Of a stretch of DNA of 64,000 nucleotides, positions 1-8,330 are shown in pieces. The translations under genes and the position numbers were made by a program. This stretch comes from Phycisphaerae bacterium (GTDB taxonomy: Bacteria > Planctomycetota > Phycisphaerae > UBA1845). The stretch covers positions 33,711 to 97,710 of the forward strand of contig JAJDDP010000009.1 of the NCBI GenBank assembly GCA_029260235.1, given 5' to 3'. Position 1 is the first letter of the stretch. Every line of letters starts with the position of its first letter. The notes beneath the pieces are model-generated. The model saw only the letters and a program-made list of their open reading frames with translations. It made no database searches and had not been told where the DNA came from.

Positions 1-1
1 C

Positions 2-841
2 GTAAAACTGAGCTTTGCGGGGAACTTCCTCAACTTCGTCGCCCCCGGGACCACTGGCGGCGACGTTATCAAGGCCTACTACATCACCCTGCACACGCAC
101 CAAAAAACCGAGGCGGTCACTACGGTATTCCTGGATCGAATTGCCGGCTTAGCCGGCATCCTGGGCCTGGTTTCCATCGTAATTTTTGCGACCACCGGCG
201 ACGCGGAGCTGCGCGGCATTGGCTATATCGTTTTGGCGATGCTCTTAGCCTTGGGTTTGGGCTGCTTGCTGCTGCTATCGGAGGGGCTGCGACGGTGGGT
301 GGCCTCGCGCCGGTTGGCTACGCGGGTCATGGCCTTGGCTGGGCGAGAGCAGGCGTTGCCCGCAGACAGCGCGCCGAGCACCTCGAAACATCGCCTCAAG
401 ATCCTGGCGGGGACCATCATCCGGCAAGCACAGCGGGCAGACCAGGCGACGCAGCGACTCTTGAAGCACCGCAAGATGGTGCTGGGCGCCCTGGCAGCGA
501 CGCTGGTTCTGCAGTTCTTTGCGGTCAGCGCCTTCGTGTTGATCTGTCGGGCGGTCGGTATGAACTTTACCGATTACCCGGCTGGGGACTACTACGCGGT
601 CACCGCAACTGGAAACATCGTGGCAGCCATCCCCATCTCCCCGCAGGGGCTTGGGACGACTGAGGCTGTGTTCAAACATTTTCTTGAGGGCAGCCATGCG
701 AATCTATCACAGGTCTTATGCATGGCTATGGGTATCCGCCTGATGCAATTGAGCTGGGCCTTGCCTGGGATTCTGGTCACGATGACGGGGGCGTACACGC
801 CCAAGATGGACTCCCCTGAATCCCAAGACAGCCAAGCCTAA
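2..841 (+). CDS. Lysylphosphatidylglycerol synthase/AglD-type flippase membrane domain protein, 5' truncated
   Basis: The reading frame is open from the window edge and ends at TAA, so only the C-terminal ~279 residues are visible; the ORF track shows only the part after an internal ATG. Two family motifs are visible: APGTTGGDVIKAYY near the start and IPISPQGLGTTEAVF near the end. Both are typical of the UPF0104 / MprF N-terminal / AglD membrane family, which transports or flips lipid-linked substrates in the inner membrane. Several hydrophobic segments separate the motifs, with a basic loop (about residues 105-155) between them. The tail after the last helix is short and polar, so no catalytic synthase domain follows. 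The substrate is unknown. The next gene is 190 bp away, so co-transcription is uncertain. Confidence 0.8.
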   Translation, partial: VKLSFAGNFLNFVAPGTTGGDVIKAYYITLHTHQKTEAVTTVFLDRIAGLAGILGLVSIVIFATTGDAELRGIGYIVLAMLLALGLGCLLLLSEGLRRWVASRRLATRVMALAGREQALPADSAPSTSKHRLKILAGTIIRQAQRADQATQRLLKHRKMVLGALAATLVLQFFAVSAFVLICRAVGMNFTDYPAGDYYAVTATGNIVAAIPISPQGLGTTEAVFKHFLEGSHANLSQVLCMAMGIRLMQLSWALPGILVTMTGAYTPKMDSPESQDSQA

Positions 842-1031
842 ATCCCTGGCCATCACTGGCCAAGCTTGTGATATGTTGTCGCTGTTCATTTTCTTGGCAA
901 TTGCGGTCTTGAATCCATAGCGATCCGGTTTATCCTTCATTCATCGGCGCAAGCGACGGCAGCTTGGCGAAGAAGTTGTCGTCTCGAATCGACTATCAAG
1001 CCCTTCCACCGACCCGCAAGGAGGCGAACCC

Positions 1032-2024
1032 GTGGCCCGACGGCGCAGAAACGCTCCCAATCCGTTTACCATATTCCTGGTGCTAGCCGTTGTCTGTTCG
1101 GGCGGCTATTGGTTCCTGGGCATCGAAGACGATCCAGCCGCCAAGCCGGCAGAACAAGCGGCTGTGCCGTTGACGTCAGATCGTCCGGAGTCTACTCCGC
1201 TGGATGGCGGTCCCAACGGCGACCTGCCCGAACGCGGAGAAAGTCCGGATTCAAACCCCGCCCAATCGGCTGAGGAGCTGGGTCGGGCTAGGGCGCTGGT
1301 TGCGTCAGGAAGAAAGGCCCTAGGTGCCGGCGAATTGGTTACCGCCCGAGCCCAGCTTAGTGAAGCGCTCCGCTACAACCTGCCGCTCCAAGAAACCGTA
1401 TCCCTACGGGCAGATCTGAGTCGGTTGGGTCGTCAGACCATCTTCTCGAACACCATCCTGAAGGACGACCCCTTCACCGAAGCCTATCTGGTCCAGTCGG
1501 GCGATACGCTAGGCAAGATCGCCAAGAAATTCAGCATCACCGAGAACTTTATCGCCGAGATCAACGGGCTAGCCAACAAGAACATCATCCGCGTGGGACA
1601 GCGTCTCAAGGTCGTTCGGGGGCCTTTCCATGCCGTTGTATCCAGGGCGAACTTCACCATGGACATCTACCTCGACCAGACCTTCGTACAGCGATTCCCT
1701 GTGGGTCTGGGGGCTGAAGGCAGCACGCCGTCCGGCAAATGGAAGATCACCAACAAGCTGGAGAACCCAACCTACTATCCTCCACGCGGCGGGCAGATCG
1801 TCGCAGCCGATGACCCGGAGAACCCGCTCGGCGAACGCTGGATTGGTTTGGAAGGAATATCCGGCGACGCGGTCGGCCAATTACGCTACGGCGTGCATGG
1901 CACGATTGATCCAGACAGCATCGGAAAGAACGTCTCGCTAGGCTGTGTTCGACTGCACAACCAAGACGTTGAGCAGTTGTATACACTGCTTGTAGTAGCC
2001 AAATCAACCGTAACCATTCGCTGA
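1032..2024 (+). CDS. LysM domain L,D-transpeptidase (YkuD family)
   Basis: This 330-residue protein has an arginine-rich N-terminus followed by one hydrophobic signal-anchor (FTIFLVLAVVCSGGYWFLG). A variable proline/glutamate-rich and helical linker follows. Next comes one LysM peptidoglycan-binding motif (YLVQSGDTLGKIAKKF..., about residues 152-195) and a C-terminal YkuD domain. The catalytic signature HGT-x10-SLGCVRLHN near residues 290-313 carries the active-site Cys. The family makes 3-3 cross-links in peptidoglycan or attaches proteins to it, in the periplasm. The start is GTG, chosen because a perfect AAGGAGG (1018-1024) lies 7 bases upstream. It is monocistronic by spacing and convergent with iscX. 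The physiological acceptor cannot be read from sequence. Confidence 0.92.
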   Translation: MARRRRNAPNPFTIFLVLAVVCSGGYWFLGIEDDPAAKPAEQAAVPLTSDRPESTPLDGGPNGDLPERGESPDSNPAQSAEELGRARALVASGRKALGAGELVTARAQLSEALRYNLPLQETVSLRADLSRLGRQTIFSNTILKDDPFTEAYLVQSGDTLGKIAKKFSITENFIAEINGLANKNIIRVGQRLKVVRGPFHAVVSRANFTMDIYLDQTFVQRFPVGLGAEGSTPSGKWKITNKLENPTYYPPRGGQIVAADDPENPLGERWIGLEGISGDAVGQLRYGVHGTIDPDSIGKNVSLGCVRLHNQDVEQLYTLLVVAKSTVTIR

Positions 2025-2057
2025 GGTGATGTCGGGCCGCACTTGTCGAATGCAGCC

Positions 2058-2279
2058 CTAGTCTTCGTTGGCGTCTTGGTATTCCTCTAGCCAGGCCATC
2101 TGAATAGCCTCCAGCTTGGCTTCGTTCGAACTGGCTGAATCGTCCTTGAATTCAGGCAAGGCGCACACCCAGGAATGCAAGTCGGTGAATCGGACCGTGA
2201 GCGGATCCAGCTCGGGGTACTTCTCTTGCAGTAGGATGCCGATGTCTTCGCTGTCGATCCACTTCAATTCGTGCGGCAT
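2058..2279 (-). CDS. iscX: Fe-S cluster assembly protein IscX
   Basis: This 73-residue acidic protein matches IscX/YfhJ over its whole length: LKWIDSEDIGILLQEKYPELDP near the start, then TVRFTDLHSWVCALPEF, then LEAIQMAWLEE. IscX binds IscS and iron and is thought to adjust the rate of cluster assembly. It is the last gene of the isc operon. It is separated from fdx by the ~95 bp inverted-repeat element, so its expression may depend on read-through of that element. Length and motifs are ordinary for the family. The ATG is preceded by a purine-rich GAGAGA stretch. Confidence 0.93.
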   Translation of the reverse strand: MPHELKWIDSEDIGILLQEKYPELDPLTVRFTDLHSWVCALPEFKDDSASSNEAKLEAIQMAWLEEYQDANED

Positions 2280-2302
2280 GGGATGATCTCTCTTTACGCG
2301 GA

Positions 2303-2398
2303 CTTAGAGATTGTTTCAATTCCCTCTGTGGCACCGGCTTCTAGCCGGTGGGCGTGCTGTAGGATGCAGATTCTTTGGGTATTGAAACAGTCTCTTAG
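2303..2398. repeat. MITE-like element with terminal inverted repeats, copy 1
   Basis: A ~96 bp element is bounded by imperfect terminal inverted repeats. Read on the minus strand, one end is CTAAGAGACTGTTTCAATA; the other end, read inward, is CTTAGAGATTGTTTCAATT (16 of 19 identical). The centre holds a REP-like hairpin, CACCGGC-TTCTA-GCCGGTG (2332-2350). A second copy lies in opposite orientation at 51518-51610 and is nearly identical throughout. This copy sits between fdx and iscX, and its edge supplies the TAA stop of fdx. No transposase is encoded, so it would move only in trans. No clear target duplication is seen. Confidence 0.85.
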
Positions 2399-2805
2399 TG
2401 CTCCGGCTCTTTGGCGAGGTTGCGATTCCACTCGGGCACCTCGACCACCAGATCACAGCTGCCATCGGGGACCGCTTGGCAAGCGAGACGGCTCGTCGGC
2501 TTGATCGAGGGTGCATTCTCCAACTGATCATCTTCCTCTTCGGAGGCTTCGCTCAGACTATCGAATCCTTCTTTGACCACCACATGGCAGGTCGAGCAAG
2601 CACAGACACCGCCGCAGGCATGGTCGATTCCGATAGCGACCTTGCGAGAAATATCCAGCAGGCTGCCCGGCAATCCCTCGTGATCGTAAGGAAATTCCTT
2701 GGGATCCACGTCAATGGTCACGTCCATCGGCATAAAGGTGACCTTGAACGGCTTGGTCGCCGGCTTAGCTGCCTGCGTCTTCAGGTAAGGATTATCACCA
2801 CCCAT
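2395..2805 (-). CDS. fdx: ISC-type [2Fe-2S] ferredoxin
   Basis: This 136-residue adrenodoxin-type ferredoxin has the ligand motif HACGGVCACSTCH (about residues 80-92) and the fourth ligand in RLACQAV. The stretch KEGFDSLSEASEEEDDQL after the ligands closely resembles the E. coli isc ferredoxin. It donates electrons to IscU/IscS cluster synthesis. The N-terminus is ~25 residues longer than E. coli Fdx. A GGAG 9 bases before the ATG supports the start. The stop codon TAA lies inside the terminal repeat of the downstream element, so the last residues (AKEPEH) abut the insertion. The original C-terminus may have been slightly different. Confidence 0.94.
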   Translation of the reverse strand: MGGDNPYLKTQAAKPATKPFKVTFMPMDVTIDVDPKEFPYDHEGLPGSLLDISRKVAIGIDHACGGVCACSTCHVVVKEGFDSLSEASEEEDDQLENAPSIKPTSRLACQAVPDGSCDLVVEVPEWNRNLAKEPEH

Positions 2806-2945
2806 TTGACTACTCCACTAGCGGATGCAGGCCAAGAATCGGATACTCGATCCTGGCCCATCCATCGACTCATGACTAAAATATTCTTCTACAGTATAGG
2901 TGCAACTCCTCAAAATTCCCGGCCAATCAGGCGCAAGATCGCGAC

Positions 2946-4790
2946 TCATGATTCGCCCTGGCGCAGCGTCGACGACATGGCTGCGTTGGCTAGGGGGATG
3001 GTCATCCGGTTAAACTTCTCGAGCTGCCGGTAGATCAAATCCGCATCTTGCGAGCTGTTAGCCAATTCACGGAGCGCTTTCAACGCCTCCTCCAACCGAT
3101 GGAGCTCATCTGCCGCCAGTTGGTCTCCGTGCTTGTCGATGACCTGCACGGCTTTGGCGGTGTCGAACAAGACCTGATTCCTCAAGTCGATCAGCCGGTG
3201 GGCGATCATGTCCTCCCGGGCGAAGATGATGCTATCTTGCTCCATCTTCTTGACCTCGTCGCGCGTCAAGCCATGGGCAGGAACGACTTGGATGCCGGCT
3301 TTAGCGCCGCTGCGCTGCTCTAGCGCCTGAACGTTCAAGATGCCGTTCTGATCGATCAGGAAGGTGACATCGATCTTAGGCAAGCCCGCGGGCATCGGCG
3401 GAACGCCGATCAATTCAAAAGTCCCCAATGAGCGACAATCCTGGGCTAGCTCGCGTTCACCTTGAAGCACGTTGATCTTCACTGCGGTTTGGCCATCCTG
3501 AAATGTGGTGAACATTTCGGTCACCTGGCAGGGAACTTTTGTGTTGGCCCGGATCAACTTGCCCATCGCTCCACCCAGCGTTTCGATCCCTAGCGAGAGG
3601 GGCGTTACATCCAGCAGCAGGGTGTCCCGCCGAACGCCGGCCAAGACAGATGCCTGCACAGCCGCTCCCATGGCTACTACTTGCTCAGGATTCAAGGCGG
3701 TATAGGGACGACTCCCAAACAACTCGCCAACGCGCTGACGCACATAGGGCACCCGGGTTGATCCGCCGACCATGATCACACTATCGATATCTTCAGGTTT
3801 CAACCGGGCAGCCCGAAGCGCTTGGCCGCACGATTCGAGGGTTCGTTCCACCTGCGGTTTGATCATCTGCTCGAATTCCGCCTGCTCGATCACCCGCTCG
3901 TATTGACGTCCTTGGCCCAGATCGATTTGCAGCAGTTTCTGTGGTTCGTTCGATAACCCAACCTTGACTGCCTCAGCAAACAACCGCAATGCCTGCCGCG
4001 TGGCAGGGGCGCGTATCTCTACCCCAAACTGCTTGCTCACCTCACGGACAGCCAAGTCCATGATGCACATGTCGAAGTCGTCGCCGCCTAGATGCGTGTC
4101 GCCGTGTGTAGCGACCACCTCGAACACGCCATCTTGCAGCTTGAGAATCGAAACGTCGAAGGTACCGCCACCAAGATCATAAATGGCGATGGTAGCTGCC
4201 TCTTTGCGATCCAATCCATAGGCCAGCGCGGCTGCGGTCGGTTCATTGACGATCCGCACAACCTCCAGCCCGGCGATCTGGCCCGCATCCCGCGTCGCCT
4301 GGCGCTGGGCATCGTCGAAGTAGGCTGGCACGGTGATGACCGCTTTGGTCACCTCTTGGCCAAAATGTTTCTCTGCTCGGCGCTTCAACTCTCCCAAGAC
4401 CAGTGCAGAAATATGAGGGGGGGCGTACTGCTTGCTGCCAACGTTGATCACGGCCAAGTCCTGGCCCTCGACGTCCGACTCGCGCCGCTCGACCGCATAC
4501 GCCAACTTGGAAGCCTCGTCCTCAACATCTGAGAACCCCTTGCCCATCAACCGTTTGACCGAATACACGGTGGTCAAGGGATACTCCACCGCATGGTCGC
4601 GGGCTTTGGCACCCACCGTCACTTGACCTGTGTTCAAGTCGAAGGAAACTACCGACGGCATCACCCCGGCGTCATCGACATCCGCATCAACCAGCAGGCG
4701 CGGGCCTTTCTCGTCGGCGTGGGCGACGAGAGAATTCGTCGTGCCCAGGTCGATTCCGATGATGATGGGGATGGAAGCGTCCTTAGTCAT
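2946..4790 (-). CDS. hscA: Fe-S assembly Hsp70 chaperone HscA
   Basis: At 614 residues it is almost exactly the length of E. coli HscA and shorter than typical DnaK. The N-terminal ATPase signature IGIDLGTTNSLVA and the later YDLGGGTFDVSIL and VIMVGGSTRVPYVR motifs define an Hsp70 nucleotide-binding domain. The substrate-binding domain follows (DVTPLSLGIETLGG). HscA binds the LPPVK segment of IscU and, with HscB, drives cluster transfer. The assignment as HscA rather than DnaK rests on operon position between hscB and fdx and on length. A 19 bp gap separates it from hscB upstream. Confidence 0.93.
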   Translation of the reverse strand: MTKDASIPIIIGIDLGTTNSLVAHADEKGPRLLVDADVDDAGVMPSVVSFDLNTGQVTVGAKARDHAVEYPLTTVYSVKRLMGKGFSDVEDEASKLAYAVERRESDVEGQDLAVINVGSKQYAPPHISALVLGELKRRAEKHFGQEVTKAVITVPAYFDDAQRQATRDAGQIAGLEVVRIVNEPTAAALAYGLDRKEAATIAIYDLGGGTFDVSILKLQDGVFEVVATHGDTHLGGDDFDMCIMDLAVREVSKQFGVEIRAPATRQALRLFAEAVKVGLSNEPQKLLQIDLGQGRQYERVIEQAEFEQMIKPQVERTLESCGQALRAARLKPEDIDSVIMVGGSTRVPYVRQRVGELFGSRPYTALNPEQVVAMGAAVQASVLAGVRRDTLLLDVTPLSLGIETLGGAMGKLIRANTKVPCQVTEMFTTFQDGQTAVKINVLQGERELAQDCRSLGTFELIGVPPMPAGLPKIDVTFLIDQNGILNVQALEQRSGAKAGIQVVPAHGLTRDEVKKMEQDSIIFAREDMIAHRLIDLRNQVLFDTAKAVQVIDKHGDQLAADELHRLEEALKALRELANSSQDADLIYRQLEKFNRMTIPLANAAMSSTLRQGES

Positions 4791-4809
4791 TCAGCCCAAA
4801 TGCATTCAT

Positions 4810-5424
4810 TCAACCTGCCGGCAAGTCGGCTAGGAGGTTATCAAAGTACTTGACCGAGTTGATGAGCTGCCGAAGCTGAACCTGTGTCGCTTCAGCGCCA
4901 TCGTCCAGCTTCTCAGCCGCGTCACCAATTGCAGCCAGCAGCGCATTACGGCGCCGATCCACCGCTTCCTTGATACTTGCAAGCACTACTGGATCAGGAC
5001 TGCTCTCTTCAAGCTGCTCGCGCAGTTCCATCGCATCCATGAGCACGTCCTGGGGCACGCTGCGATCTTGGGAGGCGCTCGTGCCGCCACTCAACTCCAA
5101 TAGATAGCCGGCCCGCATGACCGGGTCTATTAGGACGCGCAAGGCTTCATTCAGCTCGGCTGACAGGTGAACCGAAAGATCCTTCATGTCGTCCGATGCT
5201 GCCCCGAAGAAGTCCGGGTGAACATTGCGGCTGATGGACAAGAACTTGTGTCTCAACTCGCCCACGTCAATTCGGTACCGCCGCGGGATTTGAAACAAGG
5301 AAAAGTAATCCATGTCCATCGACAGCGGGTAAAGCTTATGGCATCCCGTGCAGACAATCGGCGTTTCCAGCTCGCACCGGCAATCGAGACACTTCACAGG
5401 AACTGAAATATCTTGTGAACTCAT
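4810..5424 (-). CDS. hscB: Fe-S assembly J-protein HscB with N-terminal zinc ribbon
   Basis: This is a J-domain co-chaperone of HscA. The HPD motif (NVHPDFFG) follows the DYFSLFQIPRRY helix, and a C-terminal helical HscB domain completes the protein. Before the J-domain there is a cysteine motif, KCLDCRCELETPIVCTGCHKL (Cys 12, 15, 25, 28 plus an extra Cys17). This resembles the metal-binding N-terminal domain of eukaryotic HSC20 and is absent from E. coli HscB. The ORF track starts at a TTG without a ribosome site, just after a terminator-like hairpin. I prefer the ATG at 5424, which has GAGAAG upstream, giving 204 residues. Confidence 0.9.
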   Translation of the reverse strand: MSSQDISVPVKCLDCRCELETPIVCTGCHKLYPLSMDMDYFSLFQIPRRYRIDVGELRHKFLSISRNVHPDFFGAASDDMKDLSVHLSAELNEALRVLIDPVMRAGYLLELSGGTSASQDRSVPQDVLMDAMELREQLEESSPDPVVLASIKEAVDRRRNALLAAIGDAAEKLDDGAEATQVQLRQLINSVKYFDNLLADLPAG

Positions 5425-5460
5425 TTGGGCTACGCTTCTCAGGGCCGTGCTGTCCAAGGC

Positions 5461-5491
5461 GACAAAAAATGGGCGCCGAAGCGCCCATCAA
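5461..5491 (-). terminator. Intrinsic terminator/attenuator between iscA and hscB
   Basis: Read on the minus strand the sequence is GGGCGC-TTCG-GCGCCC followed by ATTTTTT. That is a perfect 6 bp GC stem with a stable UUCG tetraloop and a U-tract, the standard rho-independent form. It lies after iscA and 37 bases before the preferred hscB start. It would therefore reduce transcription of hscBA-fdx-iscX relative to iscRSUA. No separate promoter for hscB is obvious in the short gap. Confidence 0.8.
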
Positions 5492-5523
5492 TACCATTTG
5501 TTGCCGCCCCAGTAAATGAGGGT

Positions 5524-5889
5524 TTACGCGGAGAAGCTTGATCCGCACCCGCATTGGCCTGTGGCCATGGGAATGTCAAATACGAAGCCGCTACCCATGG
5601 TGGTGGTCTTGAAATCGACCTTCGCACCGTCCAGATAGATATGGCTCTTTGTATCACACACCACCGATACGCCATGATGCTCGAACACCTCGTCGTTATC
5701 AGTTTTGGTCTCGGTCAAGTCGAGCGTCTGCTTGAAACCGCTGCATCCGCCGCCGGTAACGCCAACCCGTAGGAACATCTCCTTGGTTGCCGTAGCAGTT
5801 GAGGCCCCTTCGTCGTCAGGCTGGTTTTGCTGGTGCTGTTCGACAATCTTGAGCACCTCTTTGGCCGCAGCTTCAGTCAAGCTAATCAT
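5524..5889 (-). CDS. iscA: Iron-sulfur cluster carrier/assembly protein IscA
   Basis: This A-type carrier of 121 residues begins MISLTEAAAKEVLKIVEQ. The three conserved cysteines are in GGGCSGF and the C-terminal QCGCGSSF. They hold a transient cluster that is passed to apo-targets. A polar insert of about 15 residues (QPDDEGASTATATKE) lies in the loop after the first helix and makes the protein longer than the ~107-residue E. coli IscA. The operon position after iscU and the lack of neighbouring suf genes favour IscA over ErpA or SufA. A GGAG ten bases upstream supports the ATG. Confidence 0.92.
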   Translation of the reverse strand: MISLTEAAAKEVLKIVEQHQQNQPDDEGASTATATKEMFLRVGVTGGGCSGFKQTLDLTETKTDNDEVFEHHGVSVVCDTKSHIYLDGAKVDFKTTTMGSGFVFDIPMATGQCGCGSSFSA

Positions 5890-5982
5890 TTTCTACACGC
5901 TCCATTTTGTTCTAGGATTCGCAAGCCCAAGACAGCTGGCGAATCATCCATTGGACCTCAATACCGACCCAACAGGGCGCAA

Positions 5983-6381
5983 CTAGGATGCCTCAACTTT
6001 GGCGTCCCGCTTAGCTGTGACGTCGGCGACCGCGGCGCGGATGGCATCCTCAGCCAACACGCTACAGTGGATCTTCACCGGCGGCAAAGCCAGTTCCTTG
6101 ACAATGTCAGTATTCTTGATTTCCAGGGCTTCGTCCAGCTTGCGGCCTTTGATCCATTCGGTCGCTAGTGAACTGCTGGCAATGGCGCTGCCGCAACCAA
6201 ACGTCTTGAACTTGGCATCGACGATGTTGTTGGCGTCGTCAACCTGGATCTGCAGCTTCATCACGTCGCCGCATTCAGGAGCGCCCACAATTCCCGTGCC
6301 GACATTCACTGCGGCTTTGTCCAACGAACCCACGTTCCGCGGGTGTTCAAAATGATCCACTACTTTGTTGCTATATGCCAC
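5983..6381 (-). CDS. iscU: Fe-S cluster scaffold protein IscU
   Basis: This 132-residue scaffold carries all three ligand cysteines: APECGD, KTFGCGSAIASSS and KIHCSVLAEDA. The HscA-recognition motif LPPVK sits immediately before the third cysteine, so the partner chaperone system in the operon should act on it. Clusters are built here from IscS-derived sulfur and iron. The start codon is GTG, supported by AGGAG about seven bases upstream. The C-terminal tail (AVADVTAKRDAKVEAS) is a little longer than usual. The 68 bp gap to iscS contains no hairpin I can recognise. Confidence 0.95.
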   Translation of the reverse strand: MAYSNKVVDHFEHPRNVGSLDKAAVNVGTGIVGAPECGDVMKLQIQVDDANNIVDAKFKTFGCGSAIASSSLATEWIKGRKLDEALEIKNTDIVKELALPPVKIHCSVLAEDAIRAAVADVTAKRDAKVEAS

Positions 6382-6449
6382 AATAAGACTCCTATCATTA
6401 TTCTAGGCAACGATCTGGAAAAACTCCAAACACCGCCTGAAATGCAAAC

Positions 6450-7661
6450 TCAATGTGCTGCCCAAACCACCTTAGATAGGTCGATGCCTTCCTTGGCCAT
6501 CTCGTACAGCGGGCTCATTTCACGCAGCTTGTTGACCGTCTCTACCATCTTATCCACAGTAAAATCGATGTCTTCCTGGGTTGTGAACCGCCCCATAGAG
6601 AAACGGATCGAACTATGGGCTAGGTCATCCCCAAGCCCCAGCGCCTTAAGCACATAGCTCGGCTCTAGCGAGGCGCTGGTGCATGCACTGCCGCTGCTGA
6701 CCGCCACCGTGCTGATGCCCATCATCAACGACTCGCCTTCGACGTACAGGAAGCTGACGTTGAGGATATTAGGAAGGCATTGATCAGGATCACCATTGCG
6801 GAAGATCTCATCTAGGTTACTACTTAGCCCCTTCCACATCCGATCCCGCAACCCTGAGAGTCGTTTCGATTCCGTATCCATCTCCCGGAGGGCAATCTCA
6901 GCCGCAGCGCCTAGGCCTACAATGCCTGGGACGTTCAACGTGCCTGAGCGCATGCCACGTTCGTGTCCGCCACCATGAAGCACCGGCTCACAGCGAACCC
7001 GAGGCCTTTTCCGCCTGACATACAAGGCGCCGACACCCTTTGGGCCGTAGACCTTGTGGGCCGATAGACTGAACAGGTCGATCCCCATGGCTTCGACATC
7101 TACCGGAATCTTTCCAAAGGCCTGCGTACCATCGGTATGGAAGAGAACGCCCTTCTCTTTGCAGACCTTGCCAATCTCCGCCATGGGCTGAATCGTGCCG
7201 GTCTCGTTGTTGGCGAACATGATGGACACAAGAATGGTGTCGTCGCAAATCGCTTCTCTGACCTGCTCCGCGCTAACCAAACCAGCCTTGGTCACCGGAA
7301 GAAATGTCACCCGGTAGCCCTCTTGCTCCAAGTACTTGCAGGGGTCGATCACCGCTTTGTGTTCGGTTTCCTGGGCAATAATGTGCTTGCCCTTCTCGCC
7401 GTACATCCGAGCAACGCCCTTGATGGCGATGTTGTTGCTTTCGGTAGAGCCGCTGGTCCAGATGACCTCCTTGGGAGAGCATCCCAACACCTTGGCCACT
7501 TGGTTGCGGGCAGTGTCTACTGCTTCTTCAGCCCGCCATCCATAACTGTGGTTGCGGCTGGCTGCATTGCCAAACTCCTCGCGGAGGTAGGGCAACATCT
7601 CGTCGAGTACGCGTGGATCCACCGGTGTGGTGGCTGCGTTATCCAGATACACTTGTCTCAT
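6450..7661 (-). CDS. iscS: Cysteine desulfurase IscS
   Basis: This PLP-dependent cysteine desulfurase has 403 residues, the normal length for IscS. It begins [18 protein letters not shown]. The PLP lysine lies in [12 protein letters not shown] and the catalytic loop cysteine in [13 protein letters not shown], the long-loop group I form. It removes sulfur from cysteine and hands it to IscU, and usually also to tRNA-thiolation partners. Its start overlaps the end of iscR by 23 bases, implying tight translational linkage. An AGGAA precedes the ATG. Confidence 0.96.
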   Translation of the reverse strand: MRQVYLDNAATTPVDPRVLDEMLPYLREEFGNAASRNHSYGWRAEEAVDTARNQVAKVLGCSPKEVIWTSGSTESNNIAIKGVARMYGEKGKHIIAQETEHKAVIDPCKYLEQEGYRVTFLPVTKAGLVSAEQVREAICDDTILVSIMFANNETGTIQPMAEIGKVCKEKGVLFHTDGTQAFGKIPVDVEAMGIDLFSLSAHKVYGPKGVGALYVRRKRPRVRCEPVLHGGGHERGMRSGTLNVPGIVGLGAAAEIALREMDTESKRLSGLRDRMWKGLSSNLDEIFRNGDPDQCLPNILNVSFLYVEGESLMMGISTVAVSSGSACTSASLEPSYVLKALGLGDDLAHSSIRFSMGRFTTQEDIDFTVDKMVETVNKLREMSPLYEMAKEGIDLSKVVWAAH

Positions 7662-8124
7662 TGTTGTTGTTCCTGACGCATTCTTCGGTACATTGGGTTA
7701 GCGGGGTTTGGCCAGGCTCGGGGCCGATCACGTCCGCCAGAGACAACCCAGCCAATAAACCCTCCAAGCGGTGTTGGAGGCGGATTAGCGGTCCTTGTAT
7801 GGGACAGTGGTTCACAATTTCACATCGATTCTCGCTGGCTTCATCGGCGCACTGAACAAGGTGAATTTCCCCTTCCATCGCCCGGATCAGATCCCCCAAG
7901 ATAATCTTGCCAGGGTCGGCCACCAGGCTATATCCGCCACGTGCGCCCCTTGTGCTCTCGATGAGGCCAATCTTGGCCAACCTCTTGAGCACGTTCATCA
8001 GCACCGGAAGCGGCAGCTGATAGGCGTCGCTAATTTCGCGTGCACTGCATAGGCCGCCTGCCGGCCGAGAGAGGTGCGATAGCGAAAGAAGGGCATATTC
8101 CGTCTTTTTTGTCAGCGAAAGCAT
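7639..8124 (-). CDS. iscR: Rrf2-family Fe-S cluster-sensing repressor IscR
   Basis: This winged-helix Rrf2 regulator of 161 residues (from the preferred ATG) begins [18 protein letters not shown]. The recognition region [21 protein letters not shown] is typical. Three cysteines fall at about positions 92, 101 and 107 ([18 protein letters not shown]), matching the cluster-binding cysteines of E. coli IscR in spacing and location. It should repress the isc operon when it carries a cluster. The ORF-track start is a TTG six codons earlier; the ATG fits the family N-terminus better. A palindromic operator lies in its promoter. Confidence 0.93.
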   Translation of the reverse strand: MLSLTKKTEYALLSLSHLSRPAGGLCSAREISDAYQLPLPVLMNVLKRLAKIGLIESTRGARGGYSLVADPGKIILGDLIRAMEGEIHLVQCADEASENRCEIVNHCPIQGPLIRLQHRLEGLLAGLSLADVIGPEPGQTPLTQCTEECVRNNNNETSVSG

Positions 8125-8167
8125 AGTCTTTAGCGCACGCAAAGCCCGCGCCCTGTTCCTCGGTAAA

Positions 8168-8196
8168 GATATAGCACCAAGTTGGTACTATTTCAA
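8168..8196 (-). promoter_or_regulatory. isc operon promoter with embedded IscR-type operator
   Basis: On the minus strand a -35-like TTGAAA (8191-8196) and a -10-like TATATC (8168-8173) are separated by exactly 17 bases. The spacer is almost filled by the near-palindrome GTACCA-ACT-TGGTGC, extended by ATA/TAT outside. The arrangement is what an autoregulated Rrf2 repressor would need. A matching core (GTACCA-N3-TGGTAC) lies upstream of the radical SAM gene at 14129-14149. The divergent ygfZ-like gene shares this intergenic region. Binding by this IscR is inferred. Confidence 0.7.
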
Positions 8197-8330
8197 GGGT
8201 TTTCCTACTAAACTCCAACTGAGGGTTGTCCAGCTTTGACGGGCCGACGCACGCTGATAAGCTCTGAACATGCCCCCCAGGGCAAAACAGTAGTATATCG
8301 GTACCAGATGCCACTCTCAAGGAAACAAAT

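Noticed and set aside
2398-3033. 211-residue ORF on the plus strand
   Set aside because: Antisense shadow of fdx and the 3' end of hscA.
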